64,000 bases of DNA from Macrosoma leucophasiata. Lineage: Eukaryota > Arthropoda > Insecta > Lepidoptera > Hedylidae. This document shows positions 1 through 10,560 of this stretch, piece after piece (position 1 is the first letter of the stretch; the number at the start of each line of letters is the position of its first letter). The DNA is taken from positions 24,166,501 to 24,230,500 of the forward strand of contig JAWQUS010000010.1 of assembly GCA_036365455.1 (NCBI GenBank), given 5' to 3'. Under the pieces are notes generated by a model. It did not search any database, had not been told where the DNA came from, and was given only the letters and a program-made list of their open reading frames with translations. Position numbers and translations under genes: made by a program.

Positions 1-285
1 TGAGCGGGGTACCCTGTAATACAGGTTTCTTAACCCAGTATGGGGGCCCTTGCGATGTTACTTGTAATACCGTTTTAAAAATGAATAAAGCATTTTTGAT
101 TTTTTTTTTTTTTTTTTTTGAGATAGTTTCCGTAATGCGGTGCCTATGCCCTCGAGTCCCTTCATAATCTGATTTTGCTTAATTTAATATTCATGATATT
201 TTTCATATTTAATAATAATTAAAATTGAAAATAGAAAGATGAATAGGTAAGATTCTTGAGCGTGCATTTTAAAAATAAATAATAA
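1..285. other. unassigned AT-rich stretch
   Basis: No gene seen. It holds an AATAAA-containing segment near 83-90, a long T run at 99-119, and near 133-155 a short degraded piece of the SINE-A 5' end (GTAATGCGGTGCCTATGCCC). The first 100 bases may be the 3' end of an unidentified retroelement or gene. Confidence 0.4.
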
Positions 286-706
286 TGACCTCCAGACCGA
301 AATTCGGCCACGGCGGCCTCTTTAAACGAAGACTAAGCAACTGTGCGGGAGATATTACTTGATACTTGATATTATTTTGTATTTTGCACATTATCGCATT
401 GGGTGCTCCTGTAATGATAGTGGTGTTTTTTGATAAATACTCGTATAGTGCACAAGTGCATGCGCTAACACAGGTATACTCTTTATTACCTCACACTCAT
501 AAACTGACACGACCGGAGAGATTCGATCCGATGCAGGACCGACGGTTATTACGTGCTCTACGAGACACCGGTACCAGACTCCGGGCTCACTACTAGGAAT
601 TTCCTTATAGAAAAAACCCAATAACAGACTTTTCCGAACCTGGAATCGTACCCGCGACCTCAGGGTTCACTATCGCGATTGCGACCATTGGACCAACGAA
701 GCAGTC
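286..706 (-). mobile_element. tRNA-derived SINE (family D)
   Basis: Read on the minus strand, the head near 625-705 has a pol III A-box-like TGGTCCAATGGTCGC and a degenerate B box, GGTACGATTCC. The body runs leftwards through TAACCGTCGGTCCTGC and TGTGCACTATACGAG to a 3' end reading GAATTTCGGTCTGGAGG. I recognise this arrangement as a common lepidopteran SINE body. Only one copy occurs here. Small open frames inside it are chance. Confidence 0.7.
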
Positions 707-857
707 TAAAAGACATTTAAAAAAATGATCACATTGAACCAACAAAAGCGTTTTGAAAATCACGATGATACATCTCCTTCTTCGAAGTCGGTTCAAAGTA
801 TCATTCGCCCGCTAATTGTTGACTGTTCTATGGTCCTTTGAATAGTTAATACAAATA

Positions 858-1312
858 GACGCACACAACAATACAGACACACGTCAGCTATAGATGTTTC
901 CTGTACAAAGCCCCTCCGAGGTGGCGTCTTCGAATCGATTTAAACAGGGAACCGATTAAATGTTGTGTTCGTTTGAATGAATTTTTGAATATGTGCATTA
1001 TAGAGTAAATTTTAAGTAACGTGGGTGGTAAATTATCTTATAGCTCATTTGGATGCTAATTGTTGACTGTAGCCTATAGATATCTACACAAAATCCAAGG
1101 ATCAAAATACAGATGCGTTGCCATCCCTGAGCAAAATCAATTATGTATTACTATAGCACCATTGAAGCATTGACCTTTAATTGATTTATAATCCATATCG
1201 AATGTACCGTACCGTACACACAAATACACACAACACAGATACCTGTCAGCAGCCGGGAACAAAGGCCTTCCGGGAGACGCAATCTTGGAATTGATTAAAA
1301 CAGGTAAACGTG
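858..1312. repeat. two diverged direct copies of an unidentified block
   Basis: Segments at about 858-968 and 1208-1312 share the order CACACAACA, a GTCAGC motif, a CTCCGAGG/TTCCGGGAG motif, GAATYGATT and AAACAGG. Similarity is patchy. They may be two insertions of an unrecognised repeat or an old local duplication. Confidence 0.4.
1048..1133 (-). mobile_element. SINE-A fragment
   Basis: Contains the family landmarks GACTGTAGCCTATAGA and CAGATGCGTTGCC in the antisense order, between the two diverged direct copies. Both ends are missing. Confidence 0.6.
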
Positions 1313-1399
1313 ATAACGTGAAACCTCAACGTTCAATATTGCATGGATATCAATTAGTTTTGGACATCAATGCATTGAAAACCATTACCAATCATTATC

Positions 1400-1975
1400 A
1401 TTTATTTCTGTGAAGCTATGAGGCTGTGTGCGAATGAGAGTATCGGTGTAAAAATTAATAAAGGTATGCTCCAATGCTTCGAGCATATAGAAATAATGTC
1501 GAATAAGCGAATGACTAAACAGATATACAATGCGGATGGTTGCAGAGGCCCAGGAAGACCAAAATCGACCTACTATGACCAAATAGGTCTGAGTACTGTC
1601 TGATGACAAACTCAAATTCAAAAATTTATTTGATCACTTGGAAATAATAGAATTTGCTTGTGATAGGTCAAATTACAAAATATAAAATAAAGGCGAAAAA
1701 CAACTGATACGTTGATTAAAATGTCAAAGTAAACAAAAATGAAATAAATAATGGTCCAAAAATACTTAAAAATACAAATAGGTATCAACAGAATGTTCCT
1801 TACTCTCTTTTACAAATGGTGATGATGGTGGGGTAAAAGGAATCAGCGTGCATGTATGAAGAGAATTATGAATGTAGATGGTATGTAGAGGCACAGGAGG
1901 TGTGTAAGGACCAGCATATCTGGCGCTTAACACTCTGCCTACCCCGTTAGGGGCCTGGCGTAAAGATACATACAT
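1400..1975 (+). mobile_element. RTE-like LINE 3' end, interrupted
   Basis: This is a 5'-truncated copy of the family that is full-length at 23,995-26,588. The first part (to about 1,606) encodes the remnant KQIYNADGCRGPGRPKSTYY. The last part (from about 1,818) ends CTACCCCGTTAGGGGCCTGG and an ATACATACATAC tail. Against the full copy, about 210 bases (1,608-1,817) are extra and interrupt the match at a CTGTCTGATG site. Confidence 0.75.
1608..1817 (-). mobile_element. insertion inside the LINE 3' end
   Basis: Extra sequence relative to the full LINE copy. Its left edge reads, on the minus strand, AAATTTTTGAATTTGAGTTT, resembling the A-rich tail of a LINE 3' UTR, so a minus-strand retroposon insertion is the likely explanation. 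TGATG occurs at both edges. Confidence 0.45.
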
Positions 1976-2611
1976 ACATTTAGGGGTTCGGTTGGAAACT
2001 AGCTCCAGCTTTATTCTGGCGAATGCCGAACAGGGCACCATTTTCATCCTGCCGTGAGCACCCATATATAATAATATTTATGTTTTTTTGTTTTTATGTT
2101 CTAGCTTCCTTTTTTATGTGATGGTACTTCAATTACATAAAACAAAATACTTCTACCTATATTTATGATAATTTTATGAACTATGCATAATTAAGTAAAT
2201 TTGTCGAACTTGAAATAACATTCCTTTGTGTAGGCCAACGTCTAGAATCGAGACTCAAGTACCCTTATCTGAGATAGCCTGAAAACAACAAATACTTAAT
2301 TATTTAGGTTAAACAATCTTCGCGAATACTTAACGTTAAATACAAAAGAGCTTTTTAATTTGATCAACTTCAGTCAGCTACTAAAAGAGTTAATTAAGAA
2401 TATACTTCTGCGCCGTCGATCCCAAAGAAACATTCTTCAAGTAAAACTGGAGGGAAAAATTCCACAATTGTGTCTGACAGTTGAAAAATAACAATTTGTA
2501 AATTATAAATCTGAACTTCCTTTGTTTATTGTAAACGAAATTGGGTTTTATTTCAAATTCAATCCACGGGCTTGTGACGATGCAATATCTGACAGACAAC
2601 AGTTTTTTTTT
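1976..2611. other. no gene seen
   Basis: 1,980-2,065 is a moderately GC-rich block of unknown origin directly after the LINE tail. The rest is AT-rich with no recognisable repeat or exon. Confidence 0.4.
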
Positions 2612-3023
2612 TTTATTATGGCATCGCTATTACGCATATTGCCAGTGTCAAGTAAAACGATATTTCGTATTTATAAGCAGTGTAAAAGTTAGTATAATAT
2701 AGTCATCAAGTATAATATGTAAGTATCAAGTATATAAGTTATGAAGTATAATATGTCAGTCAAGTGAGTTACATTCAAGTTATTCGAGTAAAGCGATGGC
2801 TACTATACCAGAACATTTACAATGAAGTTTTGGAGGCAACCTGAAAGGTCGTGTTTTTGCACTGTTATTCTATTTCAATATACACGGGCACTGTAATAAA
2901 CCTATATCAAACAAAATGCCACCAACTTTATTCAATATAACTTATATAATACTTACTTAATACACCAAGAAAATGAAATAAAATAAGAGCACCATACGCC
3001 TCTTTCAAGGTTCCCGCCAAAAC
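2612..3023 (-). mobile_element. poly-A-tailed retroposon of an unrecognised family, copy 1
   Basis: On the minus strand the unit begins GGCGGGAACCTTGAAAGAGG and ends GCGATGCC...AATA followed by a long A run (the T run at 2,602-2,615). A second copy in the opposite orientation lies at 50,768-51,125. Flanks CAGACAACAG and CAGACAATAG form a 9/10 candidate target-site duplication. No tRNA-like pol III boxes seen, so it may be a non-tRNA SINE, a LINE 3' end or a processed pseudogene. Confidence 0.6.
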
Positions 3024-3361
3024 TCCCAGACAATAGTTTACGACCTTACTTTAAAGTTTTATTTTTAATTCAACCAGCAGGCAACGGCAGGAAAGTGCGG
3101 TTACTGGTAATATTGTATGTTTTGAAATTATATATACCGACACTTAACCTCATCTATTAATGCACTTATAACAGTATATTAAAACCACTTTTACTACTAA
3201 TGTGCAAAATAAATATTTATGCTGATAATTACCAATAAATATAATATAATATCAAAAGATATTATATTATATTAAAGTTATATATATAGATATAGATAAT
3301 ATCAAAGTTCGTCTAAAGAAAACGAACATGTTAATTACCTAATATTATCACTGTCATAACA
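3024..3361. other. AT-rich stretch with a short shared motif
   Basis: No gene seen. 3,311-3,342 carries GTCTAAAGAAAACGAAC followed by GTTAATTACCTA, which recurs almost unchanged at 49,538-49,569. 3,240-3,300 is low-complexity TA-rich DNA. Confidence 0.4.
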
Positions 3362-3541
3362 TCTCTATAATATAAAAATAAGTCGGGTTTTCCTTCCTGA
3401 CGCTATAACACCAGAACGCACGAACCGATTTCCACGGTCTTGCATTTGTTGGAAAGGTGTCGCGCTCCGTGAGGTTTATAGCAATTCTATAGAAAATTCA
3501 GGAAAAATTTCAACGCGGGCGAAGCCGCGGGCTACAGTTAG
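3362..3541 (+). mobile_element. short non-autonomous Helitron-like element
   Basis: Starts A|TCTCTATAATATAAAA and ends with the GC hairpin CGCGG-GCGAAG-CCGCG (3,514-3,529), followed by a 3' TTAG|T. An A|TC start, a hairpin about ten bases before the end, a CTRR-like terminus and no target duplication are the Helitron hallmarks. TTAG instead of CTAG is a one-base change. It has no coding capacity. Confidence 0.7.
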
Positions 3542-3992
3542 TATATTATAAAACATGATTGAATTAATAATTAAATAAATGAACAACTAAGTTCAGAATT
3601 TTGCATTTATCTGTTTAGCATCTAACTTCAAACTGTCGCTTTTATCTGTCGATGTGCGCGCGCATCCTAAAAATTCACTAGCATATATTTTTACGATCGC
3701 CCCAAAAGCAGTAGAACTCCAAAAAATGTTCAATAATCTTTTTTATAACGACCTCGATGGTTATCCGATTGCGATATTTATTAAATCCCCGAAAAAAAAA
3801 CAATATCACAGTGTACATCACATCTGATATCATAAATAGTAACCTATATTCGTTCAATAAACCACAATGCTGCGCTAGGTTCCGCTACGTTACTAAAGTT
3901 ACGCATCAACAAATAAATAAATAAAAGTATGTAAAACTAAATTCTGTATTTGATTTCTACGAATGGTTTTCTCGTTTCTATGTTAATAAATT
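3542..3992. other. no gene seen
   Basis: AT-rich DNA without recognisable repeats up to the LINE insertion. The 12-bp target-site duplication TGTTAATAAATT begins at 3,981. Confidence 0.4.
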
Positions 3993-4846
3993 GTTCACCG
4001 CTGCATTGGAAGATGTCTTAAAGCTTTTGGACTGAAACGGACTCGGCAACATTAACAGCGAGTACATCTCCCACCTCCGATTTGCGGATGATATCGTAGT
4101 CATGGCTGAGACCCTGGAAGACCTTGGCACAATGCTGAATGGCCTCAGTAGGACCTCCCAACGAGTGGGCCTTAAAATGAACATTGACAAGACGAAGATT
4201 ATGTCGAATGTCCTTGTTACGCCCACTCCTGTTATGGTCGAGGGTACTACACTCGAAGTTGTTGACGATTACGTATACCTGGGACAAACGGTCCAGTTAG
4301 GTAGGTCCAACTTCGAGAAAGAGGTCAATCTCCGAATCCAACTCGGATCGGGAAGCTGCGTTATATCTTCACATCCAATTTACCGCAGTGTCTGAAGAAG
4401 AAGGTCTTTGACCAGTGTGTGTTGCCAGTGATGACATACGGAACCGAAATGTGGTCGCTCACTATGGGCCTCATAAGAAGGCTCAAGGTCACCCAGAGAG
4501 CAATGGAGAGGGCTATGCTCGGAGTTTCTCTGCGAGATCGATTCAGAAATGAGGAGATCCGCATGAGAACCAAAGTAACCGACATAGCCCACCGAATAGC
4601 GAAACTGAAGTGGCAGTGGGCAGGGCACATAGCTCGCAGAACTGACGGCCGACTTCTAGAGTGGCGACCACGTATCGGAAAACGAAGCGTAGGCAGGCCC
4701 CCCACGAGGTGGACCGACGACCTGGTGAAGGTCGCGGGTAATCGCTGGATGAAGGCGGCCCGGGACCGTTCGCTGTGGTATTCTTTGGGGGAGGCCTGTG
4801 TTCAGCAGTGGACGTCTTTTGGCTGAAATGATGATGATGATGATGA
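3993..4846 (+). mobile_element. 5'-truncated RTE-type LINE
   Basis: Bounded by a perfect 12-bp target-site duplication TGTTAATAAATT (3,981-3,992 and 4,847-4,858), so insertion by target-primed reverse transcription and 5' truncation are well supported. Codes for the C-terminal part of an RTE-like reverse transcriptase and ends in an (ATG)n tail, typical of RTE-group LINEs, which end in short tandem repeats rather than poly-A. A second, more decayed copy is at 7,561-8,000. Confidence 0.88.
4054..4826 (+). pseudogene. reverse transcriptase C-terminal remnant (RTE type)
   Basis: Begins in frame with YISHLRFADDIVVMAETLED, carrying RT motif C (FADD), then MNIDKTKIM and VDDYVYLGQ, typical of the RT palm/thumb border. 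The frame breaks near 4,350-4,390 and resumes at about 4,392 with KKKVFDQCVLPVMTYGTEMW, then the DIAHRIAKLKWQWAGHIARR region and WTDDLVKVAG, ending at a TGA (4,824-4,826). An in-frame TGA lies upstream near 4,033. The endonuclease and RT motifs 0-B are absent, so the copy is dead. Confidence 0.88.
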
Positions 4847-4848
4847 TG
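4828..4848 (+). repeat. (ATG)7 LINE tail
   Basis: Seven tandem ATG units right after the LINE stop codon; the 3' tail of the RTE insertion rather than an independent microsatellite. Confidence 0.85.
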
Positions 4849-5280
4849 TTAATAAATTCACACAATGTTATGGTCATATGTTTTGAAAAATCAGCTAAAT
4901 GTGAAGCGGACTCGCTCTCACATGGTTCCATACATTTTATTTCCCATGTTAAACAAGTGGCTGAAGAAGGAAGTAGTCTGCAGTCAACACTTACGTCCAT
5001 GTGAAGTGAATGCTTGTTTGCCACCTTCTTTATATGAAAAACAATATTTTAACAATATAAATATACTTTTTCCAAGTAGAAGTTCAGACATGAATATATC
5101 TTTTTGCTCTTAAACGAAAATATGAAAACATAATGAAGCGCAGACTTGAACTTACAAAGCTTAAAGTTTTGTATTTTTTGAATAAATAAAACGACATAGC
5201 TTGACAAACTTGCAACTCCCAAATAAGGGGCCAGTCCCCAAGGATTCGAGCACTGCCCGAATTTGCGAATTTTGCTCTAT

Positions 5281-5470
5281 GCCTACGCCCGTCATTGGAG
5301 CTCTACGACCAGTAAAAACCAAACTAAAGCAACTTTACCTTTACCAAATTGGTCGAATACCATCTGAGGGTCTTACGGATTGGCCTATAGACATCTGCAC
5401 AAAAACGAGATGTCAGAATGAAGATGCGTTGCCATCCCAGAGACCTTTGCTGTTATGTCTTTGTGACAGT
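5281..5470 (-). mobile_element. rearranged SINE-A pieces
   Basis: Two antisense pieces in the wrong relative order. 5,281-5,320 (CCTACGCCCGTCATTGGAGC) is the element 5' end, and 5,375-5,470 (GGCCTATAGACATCTGCAC, AAGATGCGTTGCCATCCC) is the 3' half. In intact antisense copies the 3' half comes first. Confidence 0.6.
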
Positions 5471-6220
5471 TCTGTTATTACGAACCATACTTTAAAAAAC
5501 ATCTCAATTTTACTGCGTTATTTCTCCAAACGAGTGTAAAATTTATTGATTTGTATACATTAATGCATACTCACAATTTGTTCTTAGACTTGTGTAAAAA
5601 GAAAAAAAAAACATTTAGTTCTCTAATTTGAAAGCTGCGTGTTCAAGCGGCGCAACATTTTTTGTGATCTCCGAACAAATAGCCGAATGGAATTTACTGC
5701 AAAGTTTTTTTCTTTTCAATGTTCTAAATTAAAATAAAAAACGATAATGAACTATACGTCAAATCGAAGATTAGGCCTCAGGAATTTAATTAAATTTTTA
5801 ATACCAATCGGCCGCCAAAATCAAAAACCGATTATAACCTAAATCCTTGTATTAGAATTTTGGTATCATTTTTTAAATTTCACAAACCTAGTATACACTT
5901 ACATCTCTCGTCAATATTCGAACTTTCTAGAACTCTCTGCATATCGATACAATACAACCGTTGGACCGTTTCAATTCTGCCTAAATCCGGTCAGTCCCCA
6001 GAGGTCAGCTTCAATTCTTAAGGCTGGTACTATGATTTGGAAGTTGCAAGTTTATCAAATGGCGTAACCTTTTATCTATTCAAAATAGACTAACCCTTAA
6101 ACCTTCGAAGTTTGTGAGTTTTCGCTTTTGATTGCATTTTGATCCCTTGTGACGTACTTTATTGTGGTACTCTTGAAAGTTGTTCGTTTCGTCTACTTAA
6201 TGATGATGAATATTTTATTG
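5471..6220. other. no gene seen
   Basis: Mostly AT-rich, apparently single-copy DNA. No long open frame, no recognised repeat. Confidence 0.35.
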
Positions 6221-6330
6221 TTAAGGCTCCGTACCTCGAAAATAAAAGATGGAACCCCTGTGAAATCGCTCGTGCATGTCTCTCTGCCTGTTTGTCTGCC
6301 TGTCCATCTGTCACAGCTAATTTTCTATGA
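6221..6330 (+). repeat. dispersed TCTGTCTGCC-type repeat fragment
   Basis: A GGCTCCGTACC motif followed by CTGCCTGTTTGTCTGCCTGTC. Similar pyrimidine-rich arrays occur at 20,872, 33,310, 50,540 and 62,265. They look like fragments of a dispersed lepidopteran element that carries a GTCT microsatellite. Confidence 0.45.
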
Positions 6331-6420
6331 AAGTAATGGGCTGACTAAATTGATATTTAGGAGATAAATATTTATTTTATGACTATTTATTAAAAAAACG
6401 GTATTGCAATCCTATGTAAA

Positions 6421-6491
6421 GAAGAAGAAAGAAAGAAAGAAAAGAAAAAAAAAAGAAAAAAAAAAAGAAAAAAAAAAGAAAAAAAAAAATA
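6421..6491 (+). repeat. polypurine GAAA/A-rich tract
   Basis: An uninterrupted 70-base run of A and G, changing from GAA and GAAA units to A9-11 runs separated by single G. Low-complexity tract; could form unusual DNA structure. Confidence 0.9.
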
Positions 6492-6544
6492 GTTTTAGAT
6501 ATTATTTTATATTAAATTACTTTTAAAAAAAAATTAAAATCTTG

Positions 6545-6695
6545 TGTCATCCAAAATGCCATGTTTGTTAAACAGTTGTTTTGTCTGGCACTTCACAACA
6601 CAGACCTGAGTCTAGTGTGAGGGCCACAGCTATTATGTACTGTTACTCTGTTTTTTGGCAAATAAATATATTTTCATTTTCATTTTCATTTCATG
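6545..6695 (+). mobile_element. LINE 3' UTR fragment with TTTTCA tail
   Basis: Ends GGCAAATAAATATATTTTCA plus repeated TTTTCA units. A polyadenylation-like AATAAA followed by short tandem repeats is the usual form of a lepidopteran LINE 3' end. No coding part is present. Confidence 0.55.
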
Positions 6696-6839
6696 TTGTG
6701 TAACATCAAATAAAAAGTCTTGTTGTGAGGATTTCAAACACATATGAAGACTAAATTTTTTGGCATATACGGGTTTCACGCATTAAGATCTCAGACAGCG
6801 AATCAGAGTCAGGCATTCAAACAAAATCTGTATCAGTCT

Positions 6840-7299
6840 GGGTTCCTACGCACTATGCGATTACCCGCCATGCGGCTAGCCGTCCGGCTGACCGCAAGCA
6901 CTATTGTGTACGTAATATTCATTTCTATGCGCACTGCGATGCGGGTACCCGCAGACCGCTACGGCCACCCGGACGGTTGCTATACGTATTGTGCGACTCA
7001 GTCTGCGGCTGCCGGCCTTTGAGTGAGTGTGTGCACGTGGTACGTCTGGTAAAATGGAATTCGATACCGAAAACTTATTTTTTCGTTTTTTCTTCTTTAC
7101 GTAATGTGTGTAAACGTAGTAAATAGCTGCAACTACGTCCACGTCCATCTTTGAAATGGATCAATATGACCGCAAATCGCAACGGTTCTTCAACCGCACG
7201 TTGCGGTTGCGAAGGCGGCTGCCCGTGATCCGGCTGGCCGCATTTCCAACTGTATCCTGCAGTCAGATCTACGGCTAACCGCATAGTGCGTATGAACCC
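6840..7299. mobile_element. TIR DNA element, non-autonomous
   Basis: Ends are inverted repeats matching at 19 of 20 positions: GGGTTCCTACGCACTATGCG at 6,840-6,859 and its complement at 7,280-7,299. Subterminal regions are rich in CCGCA/TGCGG words. No clear target-site duplication (TCT versus TTA). The interior has no complete frame; a short MEFDTENLFF-like start near 7,053 could be a relic of a captured coding exon, but that is speculation. The superfamily (Harbinger/ISL2EU-like?) is unresolved. Confidence 0.65.
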
Positions 7300-7560
7300 T
7301 TATGTTACCCTCTAGTATAGTCTACGAGTACTCTTACTCCGCCAGTTTATAGGTCAAAACTATTTCTGTATTCATAATATATTGCGTAAATGCGGGGGTG
7401 TTTATCATCACTCATGACCTGGATTCTGATAATTTACAGGCTTGCAATTATAAGACCTTTATTTATGCAAATCATTTTACAGTAGGATAAGGATTTTTAA
7501 CACTTCGGCAGAAATACAACAACACAAATGTACCGTGAAAAGACGGTATAAAATATCTCT

Positions 7561-8000
7561 GAAGCTGTTCACCGCTGCATTGAAAGATGTCTTGAAACTT
7601 TTGAACAGAAATGGGCTCGACATCAATATCAAATATCATTTATTGCATCCACAAAAACAGTAGCTAATTAATAGATTAAGACTAACGAATAGGCTGATTT
7701 TTGTTGACGGTGTGTACAATTTCCACCTTCGATCTCCAATTTGCGGATAATATCAAAAACCTTGCAACACTCCATGGCATCAACACCAGTACCACCCAAA
7801 AAGAGTCTTTAAATTACGGAAGAAAATCTGAAGATAATGCATGATGACCACGTTACACCTGGATATCATACATTTATAGTTGAGGGTTCCATCCTGTTAT
7901 AGTTGAAGGCACTACGCTCGACATTTTTGACGAATACGTATACTTGGGACTAGTTCGGACAAGCAACCCAGTTAGGTGATACCGTGATGCCATAGACCTG
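7561..8000 (+). mobile_element. second, decayed RTE-type LINE fragment
   Basis: Matches the 3,993-4,846 family: CTGTTCACCGCTGCATTG at 7,568, GATCTCCAATTTGCGGATAA near 7,733 (the FADD region), and GAATACGTATACTTGGGAC near 7,934. It has no tail and many indels. At 7,632-7,712 it is interrupted by ATTTATTGCATCCACAAA-type sequence. Confidence 0.75.
7632..7712 (-). mobile_element. LINE-tail insertion inside the RTE fragment
   Basis: Contains ATCATTTATTGCATCCACAA, the complement of the 3' tail seen at 60,430-60,478, so a minus-strand retroposon tail landed within the older RTE copy. Confidence 0.5.
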
Positions 8001-8410
8001 GGGCTTAGTTAATGCAAATCTACCAGAGATTAGCTAAGTTAATGGATTTCAGACAAAATAAATCTAGAGTGAAGTGGTTCACTAAAATTATTATATGCGT
8101 AGATTCTAAAAAAAATACGCGTAGCTTTTAACAATATAAAATACGAAGTGACTTTTTTTAACTATTCAAACAAAATTTAATTTCCACGTACACACAGCAT
8201 AATATATTATATTCCGCTCATACGATTTGCCTGCGGTGTCTTAGCCAAGACTGGTAAAAATGCATGCATGTTCAAGTTGATGAAATGCCGCGGAGGTGCG
8301 ACATTTTTATCTTTATTTATATTATCTATACTTATAAATAAAATTGGATAGGTACGAAAATAAAATGGGTGTTGGCTCATTTTAAGTAGTAAGTTTGGTT
8401 AAGTAGTAGC
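8001..8410. other. no gene seen
   Basis: AT-rich, without recognised repeats. Confidence 0.35.
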
Positions 8411-8676
8411 AGACTACAGCATGTGTCTGTGTGTGTGTTGCCCGCGGCTCCGCCCGGGTGTAGGTCGCTTTTCGCGTAACCTGTGTTGAAACTCATCAAA
8501 TCACCCCATGGCATCCCACAGGGACATTTTTTCGGGATAAAAATTATCTTATAATCTAAGTCAGCTAATACCCTATTTGTATAATAAGTTTCATCAAAAT
8601 CCGTTCAGATGTTTCGCCGTGATTGGCGGACAAACATCCAAACAGAGAAACTTTCACATTTATTATATTAATGTGA
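8411..8676 (-). mobile_element. degraded Helitron-like element
   Basis: On the minus strand it runs from a TATAATAAATGTGAAAGTTTC-type start towards CGGGCGGAGCCGCGGGCAAC. The interior (CATCAAATCACCCCATGGCA, TTTCGGGATAAAAATTATC) matches the intact element at 37,908-38,144. The terminal CTAG is lost in a TG-repeat tract. Confidence 0.6.
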
Positions 8677-8970
8677 TTATGTTCAAAATAACTTCCAAAC
8701 CTTTGCTTAAATATTTTGATGTACATCAATCCCAGTTTCAATGTAGACGCGTTGCTATTCTTGCTAATTGCGTAGGTCTAAGCTAGCTACCCGAAGGTAC
8801 CTTATTAATCTTAGATAGTTCATTGAAAATTGTCGATTAACCATTGATTCCTAAATGATCATATTATCATTCCGTGTTATCACAGACGTGATTAAAGGCA
8901 CAAGCAAAACTTTTAATCACTTTCCAAATTTCTAACACATAAATTCGAATTAATAATCAGTCAATTCGTA

Positions 8971-9281
8971 GCTGCCTCAGTAGCCTAGTGGTAGCAGGCC
9001 ACTACTACTACGCTCGAGGCCCTGGGTTCGATGCCCGGGTCGGGGATTATCAGAGATAACGGTTTAAAATCCTTAATCTCTGGTTCTATTGGGATTTTTC
9101 CATTTGCCGGAAGTTTCCAGTACCTCGGAGTTTGGTAATGTGCACGGAGATGTTAACAGGCTCGCCATCTGTTACATAGGTAACCGGCGAATCGTGGGTG
9201 TTTGCATGTATGCTTGAATGCATGCATTTACCTTTGCCTACCCCTTCGGGGATTACAGACTTGAAGTTACGTACGTAGTTA
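8971..9281 (+). mobile_element. SINE-B, near full length
   Basis: The tRNA-like head has an A box (TAGCCTAGTGGTAGC) and a B box (GGGTTCGATGCCC). The body includes GGAAGTTTCCAGTACCTCGG and GGATTTTTCC, and the 3' end includes CCTTTGCCTACCCCTTCGGG, GATTACAGACTTGAAGTTAC. Other copies lie at 22,150, 27,527, 30,435, 41,914, 51,299 and 52,026. Confidence 0.88.
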
Positions 9282-9738
9282 CGATTCATAGTAAAAAATG
9301 CTTTTATTTCATTTTTCTAACAAACTTTTTTAACAAGCCTGTTTATAACTCCAATCAAGCAATGAAATCGGAAAAGGATTGGACAATTCGAAGACAAATT
9401 TCAAATGGTTCAAAAATAGTCCCCTGTGAAACATCCGATGAGAATCTAATAAAACTACGGATGTGGGGGCAAAATGAAATATCGTTGACAAGGGCAAGAA
9501 TAGCCCCCGTCGGCGTACCATTTTATATTTCAAAAGACAGCTGACTGGCTTCGGAGTGAGCAATTATTTTTATTGCTCATGCTCCGATGTTGGCTTTGCG
9601 GTAATGTTATCATTGTCGAGTCTGTGTAAATTGGAAGAGGCAATTTAGGATCTAATTTCGCGGACAATGGTTTTGGTAGTTTTTTTACTATCTTTTTGTT
9701 TAGTTCTTTGAATTTTTGTTATGTCTTTGGAGGATTAG
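9282..9738. other. non-repetitive stretch with a hairpin
   Basis: Less AT-rich than its surroundings and not matched elsewhere in the window. 9,552-9,586 forms a stem-loop: CGGAG-TGAGCAAT, loop TATTTTT, ATTGCTCA-TG-CTCCG. A chance open frame crosses it. A conserved non-coding element is possible but unproven. Confidence 0.35.
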
Positions 9739-9806
9739 CTTATGTATGTATGTTTCTTTACGGCAAGTCCCTTACGGGGTAGGCAGAGAGTGTGGAGCGC
9801 CAGGTA
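9739..9806 (-). mobile_element. RTE-like LINE 3' terminal fragment
   Basis: TATGTATGTATG tail followed by CTTACGGGGTAGGCAGAGAG and GGAGCGCCAGGTAT, the antisense 3' end of the 23,995-26,588 family. Confidence 0.7.
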
Positions 9807-10215
9807 TTAGTTAGGATTAGTTTACTTTTTAACACAGCATACTTGCTCAGTCAAAAAAGAACTGTAAAAACTTTTTTAGGGTTCCGCAGACTATAAGGAA
9901 CTAATAAACTACTAATTTTACTATTACTTTTTAAGTAATTTGTTACAACAACGTAGAAATAAAGTAGCATCGTTACAAACCTCTGTGGTTTTTTAGATGC
10001 ACTGTTATTATTTGCCAAGTGTATGTTCTTACTATATGACAGAAAAAAAAAAAACGTTATATTTGTTTGTTTGTTCCTCCCTCTATCAATAGCTTCGTTC
10101 ATAGATTCTTGCTACCGAAAAGCATATTTTTATATGAATACATATTAGCTACGCTGACAAAGTCGTTGTTTTTTTTTTATATAATAGTTATTAATGTAAT
10201 TGTTCTTTTTTGTTG
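9807..10215. other. no gene seen
   Basis: Includes a TTTAGGGTTCCGCAGACTAT motif near 9,872, recalling dispersed lepidopteran repeats with GGGTTCCGTA. Otherwise AT-rich. Confidence 0.35.
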
Positions 10216-10462
10216 TTTTTGATTTTTTTTTTATTTAAGGAAGGTGGCAAACAAACATGCAGCTCGCATTGATGTTAAGTGATGACTGCAGCCTATAGAC
10301 ATCTACATTAAAATCAGGTCAAAATGTGCGTTTAGACCTAAGGTCTCATGTCTCTGTGATAGTTATTACGGGGCCATACATTAACATCTAACCGGAACAC
10401 GATAGTGGCAAACACTATCACTTAGCAGCAGATAGGTTAGGTAATGCGGTAGTGCCAGTAAA
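10216..10462 (-). mobile_element. SINE-A, older subtype
   Basis: Antisense copy with T run (poly-A tail) at the left, GGTGGCAAACAAACATGCAG, TGACTGCAGCCTATAGACAT, and GGAACACGATAGTGGCAAAC. The 5' end is missing. The middle (GTCTCTGTGATAGTTATTAC) differs from the common GCCGGAAATTACAGGG subtype. Confidence 0.8.
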
Positions 10463-10560
10463 TTGTGATCATTATTATCATCATTATGTGTTTTTTTCTC
10501 GCGAACCATATGGTGTGTGTTATTGTCACAGAAGTACACCTAAATAATGTCCGTATAATA

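Noticed and set aside
4361..4705. 114-codon open frame on the minus strand
   Set aside because: Antisense shadow of the RTE reverse transcriptase remnant.
8971..9055. tRNA gene suggested by good A and B boxes
   Set aside because: The same head is followed by the same SINE body at several places; the cloverleaf acceptor stem is not formed.
9218..9544. 108-codon open frame
   Set aside because: Starts inside the SINE-B 3' end and runs into unique DNA; no domain and no sign of splicing or conservation within the window.
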